From: Bacteroidia bacterium
GTDB taxonomy: Bacteria; Bacteroidota; Bacteroidia; Flavobacteriales; Flavobacteriaceae
DNA: 37,434 nucleotides
Direction of reading: 5' to 3'
Assembly: GCA_030430535.1 (NCBI GenBank)
Contig: JAUIKY010000036.1
Location: forward strand, 1 to 37,434
Both the position numbers and the translations under genes were made by a program. The notes under the pieces were generated by a model. The model saw nothing but the letters and a program-made list of their open reading frames with translations, made no database searches and was not told where the DNA came from. Each line of letters opens with the position of its first letter. Position 1 is the stretch's first letter. Shown here piece by piece: positions 17,459 to 26,525 of this stretch.

Positions 17459-17488
17459 AAAGGTTCAATTAATTAAACATTAATTAAA

Positions 17489-19081
17489 ATGAAAAATATA
17501 ACATTAATTTTTATGGTTTCATTGCTGGCCTGTTTTATGGTCGGTTGTGAAAAAGATTATAATAATTGGGATGTAGAGCCAGGAGGAAACAGGCTTTTTA
17601 AGCCCATTGTACTGGAGGTTTCTGGTATAGAGCCAACAGCTGTTGAGTTAAAATTCACAAAGGGAATTTCAGCAACAAAATACATTTTTGAATTTAGTAA
17701 GGACAGCTTGCAGTTTAATGAAATTGTTAAAACGGTAGAAGTTTTGGCCGATACCATAACACCTTTTGCTGAGTCGACCAACCAAGTTAAGGAAGAGTAC
17801 CGGGAAACGTTTTCCGAGCTGGATGGAACAACCGGTTATTCGGTTAGGATGAAAAGTGTCAATGAAGATACCAATATGCAATCCAATTATAATCAAGTGT
17901 ATTTTGAAACTCCAGCAGAACAAATTTTTACAAGCTATACACCAACAACAAATAGTGTTGCTTTAGTATGGACAATAACTCCCCGAGTAACCCATATAAG
18001 TTTGTATGATGAAATGATGGAACCCATAGAAGATTATAATTTGACGGATGAGCAAAAATCTTTAGGGGAATTGACCATAGATGGTTTGGAAAAAGGAACA
18101 AACTACATTGTTAAAATTTTCAATGGAGATAATAACAGAGGTACGTTGGGTGTGCTTACCACAGGTATTCCCGATAGTTATGTGTATAATGCTTTGCCCA
18201 CGGATAATGCAAGTAGTATTGCCCAAGCTTTGAAGGACATTGTAGCGGGAGGAACAGCCGATATTACTGTTGAATTTGAATCGGGACAGGATTATTCCAT
18301 TGGGGGCGATTTACGTATTCCTAGCGGTATAAACAATATAGCTTTTGTTGGTTCTGCCGACGGTACTGGTAAGCTCTCTACTTTAGATAATGCGAGATTC
18401 AGGTTTGAGGGGCAAATCAACGATTTAACCATTCAATACCTATCAACAACATCTTCAGGAAGTTTCTTTGTGGAAACTGGAGGTCATGCCATTAACGATA
18501 TTACCATAGTGGGTTGTGATGTGTCAAACATCAATTCTATTGTTAGGGTTAATGGAGATAGTGTAGTAAACGATATAAACGTAAGCAACTGCTGGATTTC
18601 CCAAACGGGAGGTTGGGGTATGTTGAACGTAGGGTCTGGCAATACCGTTAATTCCATTAATGTTTCAAATTGTACGCTTACGGAAATCAGTACCCGTTTT
18701 GCAGATATACGTATTTCAACAAATATCAATTTTAAAAATATTACGTGCGTTAATATCAACTTGTCTATGGGACATATTTGGAGGTTTGATAACAACCATC
18801 CAGTTCAGGTGTCTATTCAGGACTGTATCATAGCGGGGCCTAATGGAGGTTCTGAAATAAATGATACTAATGGAGATTATAGCAACATAACTATTTCTTA
18901 TACAGGTAGCTATAAAACCAATGATTTGATGATTAAAGATAGGCCGTTAAACGGTATAACTGAAATTCCATTGGATATTTATGGACTTTTTGTAGATCCC
19001 GATAATGGTGATTTCCATATTCAAGAAGGTATTGGTTTTGCTGGTACAGGAGTGGCTGGCGATACCAGATGGTTTGATTAA
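17489..19081 (+). CDS. Surface lipoprotein with fibronectin-like and beta-helix (DUF4957/DUF5123-type) regions
   Basis: A 530-residue lipoprotein in the SusE-like position, probably a third surface pectin-binding protein. The lipobox ends at cysteine 20 followed by EKDYNNWD. Two fibronectin-type-III-like regions (about residues 35-145 and 150-226) precede a repetitive Asn/Ile/Val-rich right-handed beta-helix (about 235-500), with recurring INDITIVGCDVSN-like rungs. It ends in GDFHIQEG...GDTRWFD, a pattern I associate with DUF4957/DUF5123 proteins of Bacteroidota pectin loci. The N-terminal part of the large CE8 protein downstream has the same fold and a similar ending. No catalytic residues are obvious, so a binding role is inferred; weak lyase activity cannot be excluded. 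Confidence 0.75.
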   Translation: MKNITLIFMVSLLACFMVGCEKDYNNWDVEPGGNRLFKPIVLEVSGIEPTAVELKFTKGISATKYIFEFSKDSLQFNEIVKTVEVLADTITPFAESTNQVKEEYRETFSELDGTTGYSVRMKSVNEDTNMQSNYNQVYFETPAEQIFTSYTPTTNSVALVWTITPRVTHISLYDEMMEPIEDYNLTDEQKSLGELTIDGLEKGTNYIVKIFNGDNNRGTLGVLTTGIPDSYVYNALPTDNASSIAQALKDIVAGGTADITVEFESGQDYSIGGDLRIPSGINNIAFVGSADGTGKLSTLDNARFRFEGQINDLTIQYLSTTSSGSFFVETGGHAINDITIVGCDVSNINSIVRVNGDSVVNDINVSNCWISQTGGWGMLNVGSGNTVNSINVSNCTLTEISTRFADIRISTNINFKNITCVNINLSMGHIWRFDNNHPVQVSIQDCIIAGPNGGSEINDTNGDYSNITISYTGSYKTNDLMIKDRPLNGITEIPLDIYGLFVDPDNGDFHIQEGIGFAGTGVAGDTRWFD

Positions 19082-19112
19082 TTAGAGTTAGTTTTTACTT
19101 AGTTTAGTTGAT

Positions 19113-19150
19113 GAGGGGGAGGCTTTTCTAGAGTCCTTCCTCTCTATTTT
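19113..19150 (+). terminator. Candidate terminator/attenuator after the susCD-lipoprotein operon
   Basis: GAGGGGGAGG (19113-19122) can pair with CCTTCCTCTC (19135-19144) as a 10-bp stem with two G-U pairs and a 12-base loop, followed by TATTTT. It may end or attenuate the susCD transcript before the pectate lyase gene. Confidence 0.5.
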
Positions 19151-19199
19151 AAAATGTAAACTAAGGAAAAAACAATATTAACTATTAATATATAAGCTA

Positions 19200-20729
19200 A
19201 TGAAAAACAAAATAATTTTCACAACCATTTTAGCAACATTGCTTTTGTTGTCTGTACATAGTTGTAGTAAAGATGAAAAATGGGTCGAAAGCCCTACAAT
19301 CCAGAATCCAGAACCTGATCCAGAACCAGGTGATGTAGATGAAGGTGATTTTAATCCAATAGAGGAAGAAGCTTTTGCCTTTCCCGGTGCAGAGGGAGGC
19401 GGCATGAAAGCTACTGGGGGCAGAGGAGGTAAGGTTTATAAAGTAACCTCTTTAGCAGATAGTAATACCCCGGGAACTTTAAGATATGCCGTAAATCAAT
19501 CTGGGCCGCGAATTGTAGTGTTTGATGTTTCCGGAACCATTTACTTGACCTCTCAGCTTAGAATTGATAAGAATGATATCACCATAGCAGGACAAACCGC
19601 TCCAGGAGATGGTATTTGTATAGCTCATTATCCCGTAGATGTTAGTGCCAACAACGTTATTTTAAGATACCTGAGATTTAGAATGGGGGATGTGGCCAAA
19701 GTAGAGAGTGATGTCTTGGGAGGGCGTTTTCAAAAAGATATCATTATAGACCATTGTTCCATGAGTTGGTCAACCGATGAATGTGTTTCTTTTTATCAAA
19801 ATGAAAATTTCACTATGCAATGGAGCATTATATCCGAATCCTTAAAAACGTCTGTTCACGAAAAAGGTTCGCATGGCTATGGTGGTATATGGGGAGGAAA
19901 ACATGCTTCCTTTCATCATAATTTAATGGCGCACCACGATAGTAGAAACCCTAGGTTGGGCGAGTACGCAAACGATGCTTTCGCTCTTACCGATTTGGTC
20001 GATTTAAGAAATAACGTGATTTATAATTGGGGAGGTAACAGTTGTTATGGCGGCGAGGCCATGAATGTAAACATAGTTAACTGTTATTACAAACCTGGTC
20101 CGGCTACATCAAAAAGGACTCGTATTATATCTATCGACAAGAATACAAAAAGTGATATTAGCCCAAACCCCGTGTATGATGTTTGGGGGAAATTTTATAT
20201 TGATGGGAATGTTGTTGAGGGTTCTGCCGCGGTAACAGAAGATAACTGGACTTACGGGGTGTATAACCAATACCATCATTCTTATGGTACGGTTTCCGAA
20301 GAAGATAAGGCGGCTATGCGAATAAATGAACCACATAACGCCAAGGCAGTAACTACCCATACAGCAGAAAAAGCATATAGTTTGGTCTTGGATTTAGCAG
20401 GCGCTTCTATAATTCGAGATGCTGTTGATGAAAGGATTATAGCCGATGTTAGAGAAGGGAAGACAACCATAATGGATGGTGGCAATGGCAGTACTAATGG
20501 AATAATAGATACACAATCAGCCGTTGGCGGATGGCCAGAACTCGAAACAAGAGATGTTCCTGAGGATTCAGACAATGACGGTATGCCAGATAGTTGGGAA
20601 ACCGAAAATGGTTTGGATCCAAATAAAGATGATGCAAATGGTAACAACCTGAGTACAGCTTATGACAATGTTGAAGTTTACATCAATAGTTTAGTGGCAC
20701 AACAGGTTGAAATCCAGAAAGGACTTTGA
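19200..20729 (+). CDS. Pectate lyase, family PL1, lipoprotein
   Basis: A 509-residue enzyme that cleaves de-esterified homogalacturonan by beta-elimination, normally Ca2+-dependent. The signal peptide ends at SVHSC with cysteine 22, followed by SKDEKW, so it is a lipoprotein probably shown at the cell surface. An acidic linker (residues 30-46, PEPDPEPGDVDEGD) leads to the beta-helix catalytic domain starting AFPGAEGGGMKATGGRGG, typical of the Bacteroidota PL1 subgroup. Other PL1 landmarks are IIIDHCSMSWSTDE and HHDSRNPRLGEY, which supplies the likely catalytic arginine. The C-terminus holds a Ca2+-binding-like segment DSDNDGMPDSWE (about 455-466), as in thrombospondin type-3 or dockerin-like repeats. 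It acts after CE8 de-esterification and feeds SusCD. Confidence 0.92.
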   Translation: MKNKIIFTTILATLLLLSVHSCSKDEKWVESPTIQNPEPDPEPGDVDEGDFNPIEEEAFAFPGAEGGGMKATGGRGGKVYKVTSLADSNTPGTLRYAVNQSGPRIVVFDVSGTIYLTSQLRIDKNDITIAGQTAPGDGICIAHYPVDVSANNVILRYLRFRMGDVAKVESDVLGGRFQKDIIIDHCSMSWSTDECVSFYQNENFTMQWSIISESLKTSVHEKGSHGYGGIWGGKHASFHHNLMAHHDSRNPRLGEYANDAFALTDLVDLRNNVIYNWGGNSCYGGEAMNVNIVNCYYKPGPATSKRTRIISIDKNTKSDISPNPVYDVWGKFYIDGNVVEGSAAVTEDNWTYGVYNQYHHSYGTVSEEDKAAMRINEPHNAKAVTTHTAEKAYSLVLDLAGASIIRDAVDERIIADVREGKTTIMDGGNGSTNGIIDTQSAVGGWPELETRDVPEDSDNDGMPDSWETENGLDPNKDDANGNNLSTAYDNVEVYINSLVAQQVEIQKGL

Positions 20730-20871
20730 TGACTTTTATCCCAATCGCTTAAACTTAACCTGTTTTTTGTTGTCTAGTTTTCACGAATATTTCATAAGCA
20801 ACCAACTATTATGAAATTAAATTGAAGCCTTCAAGGCGCTTTAACCACAACCGAATTTAAACTAATTAACA

Positions 20872-23800
20872 ATGAAAAAATTACTTTTCTTTTTTGTGTT
20901 CCTTTTTGGAACTGTCTTTATGTGGGCAAATACAATTAATGTTACACCTGCAACAATTGCCGCCGAACTGTTAAATGCCGCGGATGGTGACACCCTGGTT
21001 CTTGAGTCGGGAACATATTCTTCTGGCATTAATTTCCAAGATGGTAAGGTGATAACCCTTCAAGGGGAAAGTCAAGAATCGGTTATTATTACCCAGCAAA
21101 TTTCCATGGGAGGCTCACTAACCAATTGCGGCTTTATTTTTAAGGATTTAACTATAGATCGGTCAAGTGATTACTTTATGTCTGGAGATGTAGGTAATGT
21201 TAAAGCATTAGAATTTTATAATGTAACAATACAGAATGTAAATAGGTGCTTTTTAAGAACAGGAAACGATACTGAAAATACAATAGATTCAATAAAGTTT
21301 GACGGTTGTGTCATAAAAAACTGTGGAAGCAACGGTTGGAACTTTATTTACTCCAGACACATTGTAAAAGCTATTGAAGTAACCAACAGCACATTGTATA
21401 ATTACTTAAACGGAGAAAGTTTTTTCTATCCTTATCATTCATCGGGGGCTTCGTCTAGTGCAAATGTGTTTTCGTTTTTATTCAAAAATAATACGGTGTA
21501 CAAATGGGGGAAGGATAATAGTAGAGCATTATGTAATGTAAGGAATCTATATAGTACCGATTCAAATTATACGTTTACAAACAATATAATAACTGAACCG
21601 GGCGCAACCCAATTGCCTAATATTATTGTGGCAACAGGAGGAAATTTAACAGCTCAAAAAAACTTAGTTGTAAATTATGGTTCATATAATATATCTTCTG
21701 CCAGTTCATCTGTAATAGAAGACCATACTTTGGAAGGGTTAGGCCTTGCAAATATTGGTTTTCCAGATGCCGACAACGGTGATTTTTCAGTTGTATCAAC
21801 CTCCTCTTTAGCTACGGCCAGTACAACCAATGGTGTTATTGGAGACCCTAGATGGCTTAAAGTTGTAACGGCACCAGCGATACTAACGGTTTCGGTTTTT
21901 CCAGAAAATGCTGGAGAGGTTTCCCCGCCGGGTGGTACTTACAACGAGGGAGATGAAGTAACACTAACGGCAACAGAATATTTTGGGTACCAGTTTAAAG
22001 AGTGGATCAATGCTGATACAGATGAAGCATTATCAACCGAAGTATCGTACACTTTCGCAATAGATAGTGATATTCATGTTCAGGCTGTGTTTGAAGTTTT
22101 GGAAACATATACATTAAATGTAACTATTGATGGCAGCGAATGGGGAAGTGTTTCGTTAGACCCTGCGCCTACTGATGGAAAATATGAATCGGGAACCATT
22201 GTAAATATAACAGCAGAGCCTAATAGTGTTGTTAATTTTTTGCAATGGGAAGACAATTCAACTCAACTATCGCGAACTGTTTTAGTGGATTCGGACAAAA
22301 GTTTTACTGCAACTTTTGATGAAATTCCGTTTATAGTGGGGTGGGACTTTAAAAATGGTTCGCCCAGTTCCGATAGGCAGGGAGACTATTATTCCGCGCT
22401 ATCTAATGTAGGGCTTTTTTCGGTTAAAAAGAATGATGGAAGCAGCACAAGTTGGTTTGCAAGGCCTAATGGTGCCTATTCGCCTTCTTACTCATGTGCT
22501 CATTTTTGGGCGCCACCAGCTGAGTGGGGAACTCCAAGAGCTTTTGAGGCTTCTTTTTCAACCGTAGGTTATGAGAATATTAAAATTAATTCGATGCTAT
22601 CAGGTTCTTACCATGGATATTCTATCATGACAGTGCAATATTCATTAGATGGGGTAAATTTCACTAAAGTAGGCGAAGTGGATTTAAGTTCGGTTTGGAA
22701 TAGCTCTTGGGCAGATTTGAATGTCACCTTGCCAGAAGAGGCCAACGGCCAAACCAAAGTTTATGTTAGATGGATTGCAGATATTGTAAACAGTACAGAA
22801 ATAGGTAGCGCGGCAGATGTTGACGGTACGGCAATAACCAATGTATTTGTTTTTGCAGATAAAACAGTGGTTAATGATGTAACGCCTCCAACATTAATTT
22901 CAACAGTGCCGGCTCAAGGAGCAACAAATGCAAGTGCAAATGGGTCGATAGTACTCACTTTTGATGAGCCTATGAAATTAGGGATAGGTTCTAGTACTTT
23001 AGGTTCAGAGGTGTTGACTCCTAAATTTGGTTCTAAAACGGTGTCATTTCCCTACACAAAGTTAAGTTATAACACTTCTTATACTTTTACTGTTCCAGAG
23101 GGTGCATTAACAGACTTGGCGGGAAACCATTTCACAGGCATAACCCTAAATTTTAATACTATGGACAGACCTCAGCCTATAGCGAAACTATTTGACGCTG
23201 TTGTGGCTGCCGATGGTTCGGGTGATTATCTTACAGTGCAGGAAGCTATCAATGCCGTGCCGAGTCACAGAACTTCTCCTTGGTTGGTTTTTATTAAAAA
23301 TGGTTTGTATAACGAACATGTGTTGATTCCAGAAACCAAGTCATTTGTTCACCTAATAGGGCAATCAGAAGAAGGTGTCATCATTACCGATAACCGTTTG
23401 AGTGGTGAAGATGGAGACCCAGAAACTCCTAACTATGGAAGTGAAGGGGCTACAGTGGTGGTTTATGGTCCAGACTGTTATTTTGAAAACATAACCTTCA
23501 TCAATCAGTATGGGGTTGATAACCAAAACGGCCCGCAAGCACTGGCTATGTTTACTAATACAGATAGGGTTTCTTATAATAACTGTACTATGCGAAGCTA
23601 TCAGGATACCTTTTTAACGGGTAGTAAAACAAACAGTAAAGCTTATCTATTAAATTGCAATATTGAAGGAGCGGTAGATTTTATATTTGGTCAAGGTAAT
23701 TTTTATTTTGATGCTTCAACTCTTACTTGTGTTAGGCCCAATGGGGGATATATAGTGGCGCCAAGTCATCCAGAATCAACCGAATGGGGATATGTTTTTA

Positions 23801-24642
23801 ATGGTTGTACTTTAGATGGGCCACAAGGGGTTATTACTTATTTAGGTCGTCCTTGGCACAATGCACCCAAAGCGGCATTTTTAAATACCATAAGTAAAAT
23901 TGATATCTATCCTGTAGGTTGGCATTATAAAATGGGGGCTATTCCTGCCATCTTTGCAGATTATAATACAATGGACGAAAATGGAAACGCATTGGACTTG
24001 AGCCAAAGGATAGACACTTATGAATACGATGTTAAGGACTCAGAAGGAAATGTTATAGAAACGGTTACAGGAACTGCCAAAAATTCGTTTACCGATGAAG
24101 AGGCTGCTGCATATACTTATGAAAATGTTGTAGTTGGGGCTGGTACATGGGATCCTAGAATGATGATGGAAGTTACTGAAGCACCAGAGATTTCATTGAC
24201 AGATAATGTTGTGTCTTGGGATGTTGTTCCTTACAGTATGTGCTATGTGGTAATGCGTAATGGTGAGGTTGTAGGGTTTACTACCAATAACTCATATACT
24301 GATGAGACTGCTGAAAATAGTTCGGGGAATATCTATACGGTTCAAGCTGTGAATGGATACGGAGCATTAAGTAAAATGTCAAACGAAGCAGGTGAAAATT
24401 TAGGGCTAAATAATTTAGCAACGGAAGATTTTAAGGTGTTTCCAAATCCTGTAAAGGATATTTTAAACATTTCGGTAAGTAGTAAAATCGAGGCTTACAA
24501 TGTGTATAACGTGTTTGGTAAATTAGTGCTAAAAGGTACAGGTGAATTAATAAATGCAGGTTTATTAAATTCTGGAGTGTACTTTTTAGAGATTAAAACT
24601 CACTCAAATGCTAGAAAGGTTGTTAAATTTATTAAAGAGTAA
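20872..24642 (+). CDS. Modular pectin methylesterase: beta-helix, repeats, jelly-roll, Ig-like, CE8, T9SS sorting domain
   Basis: A 1256-residue secreted protein. Modules in order: signal peptide (1-19); a beta-helix like the lipoprotein encoded at 17489-19081 (about 20-330, ending NGVIGDPRWLK); two InlB-like/bacterial repeats (about 335-412 and 413-484); a jelly-roll-type possible carbohydrate-binding region (487-663) containing WDFKNGSPS; a Big_5-like Ig domain (667-763, TPPTLISTVPAQGAT); and the CE8 catalytic domain (about 764-1100). CE8 residues are Q889, Q911-D912, nucleophile D936 (AVDFIFG) and R993 (LGRPWH). After a linker of about 80 residues with possible Fn3-like character, a type IX secretion C-terminal domain (about 1185-1256, FKVFPNPVKDILNISV) indicates export to the surface or medium. 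It follows the pectate lyase gene by 142 bases and is ended by a strong terminator. Its role is probably de-esterification of large or insoluble pectin outside the cell. Confidence 0.88.
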   Translation: MKKLLFFFVFLFGTVFMWANTINVTPATIAAELLNAADGDTLVLESGTYSSGINFQDGKVITLQGESQESVIITQQISMGGSLTNCGFIFKDLTIDRSSDYFMSGDVGNVKALEFYNVTIQNVNRCFLRTGNDTENTIDSIKFDGCVIKNCGSNGWNFIYSRHIVKAIEVTNSTLYNYLNGESFFYPYHSSGASSSANVFSFLFKNNTVYKWGKDNSRALCNVRNLYSTDSNYTFTNNIITEPGATQLPNIIVATGGNLTAQKNLVVNYGSYNISSASSSVIEDHTLEGLGLANIGFPDADNGDFSVVSTSSLATASTTNGVIGDPRWLKVVTAPAILTVSVFPENAGEVSPPGGTYNEGDEVTLTATEYFGYQFKEWINADTDEALSTEVSYTFAIDSDIHVQAVFEVLETYTLNVTIDGSEWGSVSLDPAPTDGKYESGTIVNITAEPNSVVNFLQWEDNSTQLSRTVLVDSDKSFTATFDEIPFIVGWDFKNGSPSSDRQGDYYSALSNVGLFSVKKNDGSSTSWFARPNGAYSPSYSCAHFWAPPAEWGTPRAFEASFSTVGYENIKINSMLSGSYHGYSIMTVQYSLDGVNFTKVGEVDLSSVWNSSWADLNVTLPEEANGQTKVYVRWIADIVNSTEIGSAADVDGTAITNVFVFADKTVVNDVTPPTLISTVPAQGATNASANGSIVLTFDEPMKLGIGSSTLGSEVLTPKFGSKTVSFPYTKLSYNTSYTFTVPEGALTDLAGNHFTGITLNFNTMDRPQPIAKLFDAVVAADGSGDYLTVQEAINAVPSHRTSPWLVFIKNGLYNEHVLIPETKSFVHLIGQSEEGVIITDNRLSGEDGDPETPNYGSEGATVVVYGPDCYFENITFINQYGVDNQNGPQALAMFTNTDRVSYNNCTMRSYQDTFLTGSKTNSKAYLLNCNIEGAVDFIFGQGNFYFDASTLTCVRPNGGYIVAPSHPESTEWGYVFNGCTLDGPQGVITYLGRPWHNAPKAAFLNTISKIDIYPVGWHYKMGAIPAIFADYNTMDENGNALDLSQRIDTYEYDVKDSEGNVIETVTGTAKNSFTDEEAAAYTYENVVVGAGTWDPRMMMEVTEAPEISLTDNVVSWDVVPYSMCYVVMRNGEVVGFTTNNSYTDETAENSSGNIYTVQAVNGYGALSKMSNEAGENLGLNNLATEDFKVFPNPVKDILNISVSSKIEAYNVYNVFGKLVLKGTGELINAGLLNSGVYFLEIKTHSNARKVVKFIKE

Positions 24643-24705
24643 TTCATTATCTATTTTAAATTTTTAGTGAATTTTAGTAATAAGAATTTATAGATTTCAG
24701 TTAAG

Positions 24706-24742
24706 CGCCCTGATGGCTAAAAATTTTAGACAGGGCGTTTTT
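24706..24742 (+). terminator. Terminator after the modular CE8 gene
   Basis: CGCCCTG (24706-24712) pairs with CAGGGCG (24731-24737). The loop can extend the stem through CTAAAA/TTTTAG. A TTTTT run follows (24738-24742). This is a strong Rho-independent terminator separating the CE8 gene from GH43. Confidence 0.85.
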
Positions 24743-24809
24743 CTTTGATGTAGCCAATTTTTGGAACAATTTTAAAGTGTATAAAAAAATAATTTAAACA
24801 GAAAATAGT

Positions 24810-26432
24810 ATGAAGAAGCAATCTGTAATAGTGTTAGTAATTTTTATGGGGTTTTGTTCTTTTGCGCAAAAAACAGAAGATGTGGTTTCCAAAGTTTGGG
24901 TTTCGGATTTGGGAAACGGCAAATATAAAAACCCGATTTTGTATGCTGATTATTCAGACCCCGATGTGTGTCGTGTTGGGAAAGATTATTATATGACGGC
25001 CTCATCATTTAATTGCGTGCCGGGGTTACCTATTTTACATTCCAATGATTTGGTAAATTGGACACTGATTAATTATGCGTTGCCCAAACAAGTGCCTTTT
25101 GATGTGTTTAATAAACCTCAACATGGCAAAGGGGTTTGGGCACCTTGCATTCGTTATCATAATAACGAACTGTATATTTTTTACCCAGATCCAGATTATG
25201 GGATATATATGATTAAAACTAATGATCCTTATGGAGATTGGAGCGAACCTGTTTTAATTAAGGCAGGAAAGGGAATTATTGATCCGGCACCATTTTGGGA
25301 CGATAACGGAAAAGCTTATTTGGGCTATGCCTTTGCCGGAAGTAGAGCGGGTACTAAAAGTGTTCTTATGATTTGTACTATGGCAAAAGATGGTGCATCA
25401 ACCTTAGATGATGATGTACTTATTTTTGATGGTCACGAGGGACACAAAACAGTCGAAGGGCCTAAAATATATAAAAGAGATGGCTATTATTACGTATTCG
25501 CTCCCGCAGGCGGTGTTTCTACCGGTTGGCAACTTATTTTGCGTTCTAAAAATATTTATGGTCCGTATGAAGAAAAAGTGGTTTTAGAACAAGGTTCAAC
25601 CAAAATTAATGGCCCCCACCAAGGAGCGTGGGTAGATACCGTAACGGGCGAACACTGGTTTGTTCACTTTCAAGACCAAGGGCCTTATGGAAGGGTCGTT
25701 CATTTAAATCCTGTGTCTTGGAAAAACCATTGGCCTATAATGGGCGTGGATTTTGACGGGAATGGTATTGGAGAACCGGTTACTGAGTTCAAAAAGCCAA
25801 ATGTTGGAGAATCCTATCCTATTACAACCCCACCAGACTCCGATGAATTTAACGAACCAGCGCAAGGGCTGCAATGGCAATGGCATGCCAACAAGCATAT
25901 AACTTGGGGCTATCCATCTGCACGTATGGGGTATTTTAGGTTGAACTGCTTTCCAAAGCCTGAAGATTATGTTAATTTATGGGAAGTTCCGAATATATTG
26001 GCCCAAAAGTTTCCTGCAAATGAATTTACGGCTACCGTTAAGTTTGATTTTACGCCCAATTTCGATAACGAAGAGTTTGGATTTTTAATAATGGGTAGAA
26101 GTTATAGCTATTTGGCTGTGAAAAATATCGGTGGTGAATTAAAATTGGTTCAGGTGACATGCGATGACGCCGATAAGGGCACTTCAGAAAGCATAAAGGT
26201 TTTGAGTGATTTGAAAAGCAATCAGCTGTATTTCAGGGTAACCGTAGATCAATCTGCATCGAGCCAATTTTATTATAGCTACGACAATAAAAACTTTATT
26301 AAAGCGGGAGAAAATTTCAAAGCCCGCGAAGGAGGATGGATAGGCGCCAAAATAGGTTTTGTTGCACTTAGGGAAGGAAAAATTAATAACGCCGGATATG
26401 CAAATATAGACTGGTTTAGAGTGACTAAATAG
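24810..26432 (+). CDS. Glycoside hydrolase family GH43 with C-terminal concanavalin-like domain
   Basis: A 540-residue secreted five-bladed-propeller hydrolase with a signal peptide cleaved after FCSFA (about residue 19). The inverting GH43 triad is visible: D50 (YSDPDV, base), D158 (IIDPAPFWDD, pKa modulator) and E216 (TVEGPKI, acid). The C-terminal ~190 residues, starting near DSDEFNEPAQGLQWQW, form the beta-sandwich found in two-domain GH43 enzymes. Family activities include beta-xylosidase, alpha-L-arabinofuranosidase and galactan-acting enzymes; in this locus trimming of arabinose, xylose or galactose side chains of pectin is most likely, but the substrate is not determined. It follows a terminator, so it needs its own promoter, which I could not identify; PL4 follows after 93 bases. 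Confidence 0.88.
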   Translation: MKKQSVIVLVIFMGFCSFAQKTEDVVSKVWVSDLGNGKYKNPILYADYSDPDVCRVGKDYYMTASSFNCVPGLPILHSNDLVNWTLINYALPKQVPFDVFNKPQHGKGVWAPCIRYHNNELYIFYPDPDYGIYMIKTNDPYGDWSEPVLIKAGKGIIDPAPFWDDNGKAYLGYAFAGSRAGTKSVLMICTMAKDGASTLDDDVLIFDGHEGHKTVEGPKIYKRDGYYYVFAPAGGVSTGWQLILRSKNIYGPYEEKVVLEQGSTKINGPHQGAWVDTVTGEHWFVHFQDQGPYGRVVHLNPVSWKNHWPIMGVDFDGNGIGEPVTEFKKPNVGESYPITTPPDSDEFNEPAQGLQWQWHANKHITWGYPSARMGYFRLNCFPKPEDYVNLWEVPNILAQKFPANEFTATVKFDFTPNFDNEEFGFLIMGRSYSYLAVKNIGGELKLVQVTCDDADKGTSESIKVLSDLKSNQLYFRVTVDQSASSQFYYSYDNKNFIKAGENFKAREGGWIGAKIGFVALREGKINNAGYANIDWFRVTK

Positions 26433-26525
26433 TCGTCCTCAAAATAGTTTTTGTTCGTTCTGTTAATAAAACCGCCAATTTTTAAAATTTTAAATTTATT
26501 TTACAATCGTAAAAAACAAAGTATT

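Noticed and set aside
20840-20860. GCCTT/AAGGC mini-hairpin before the modular CE8 gene
   Set aside because: Five-base stem with a one-base loop and no clean T-tract; not a credible terminator.
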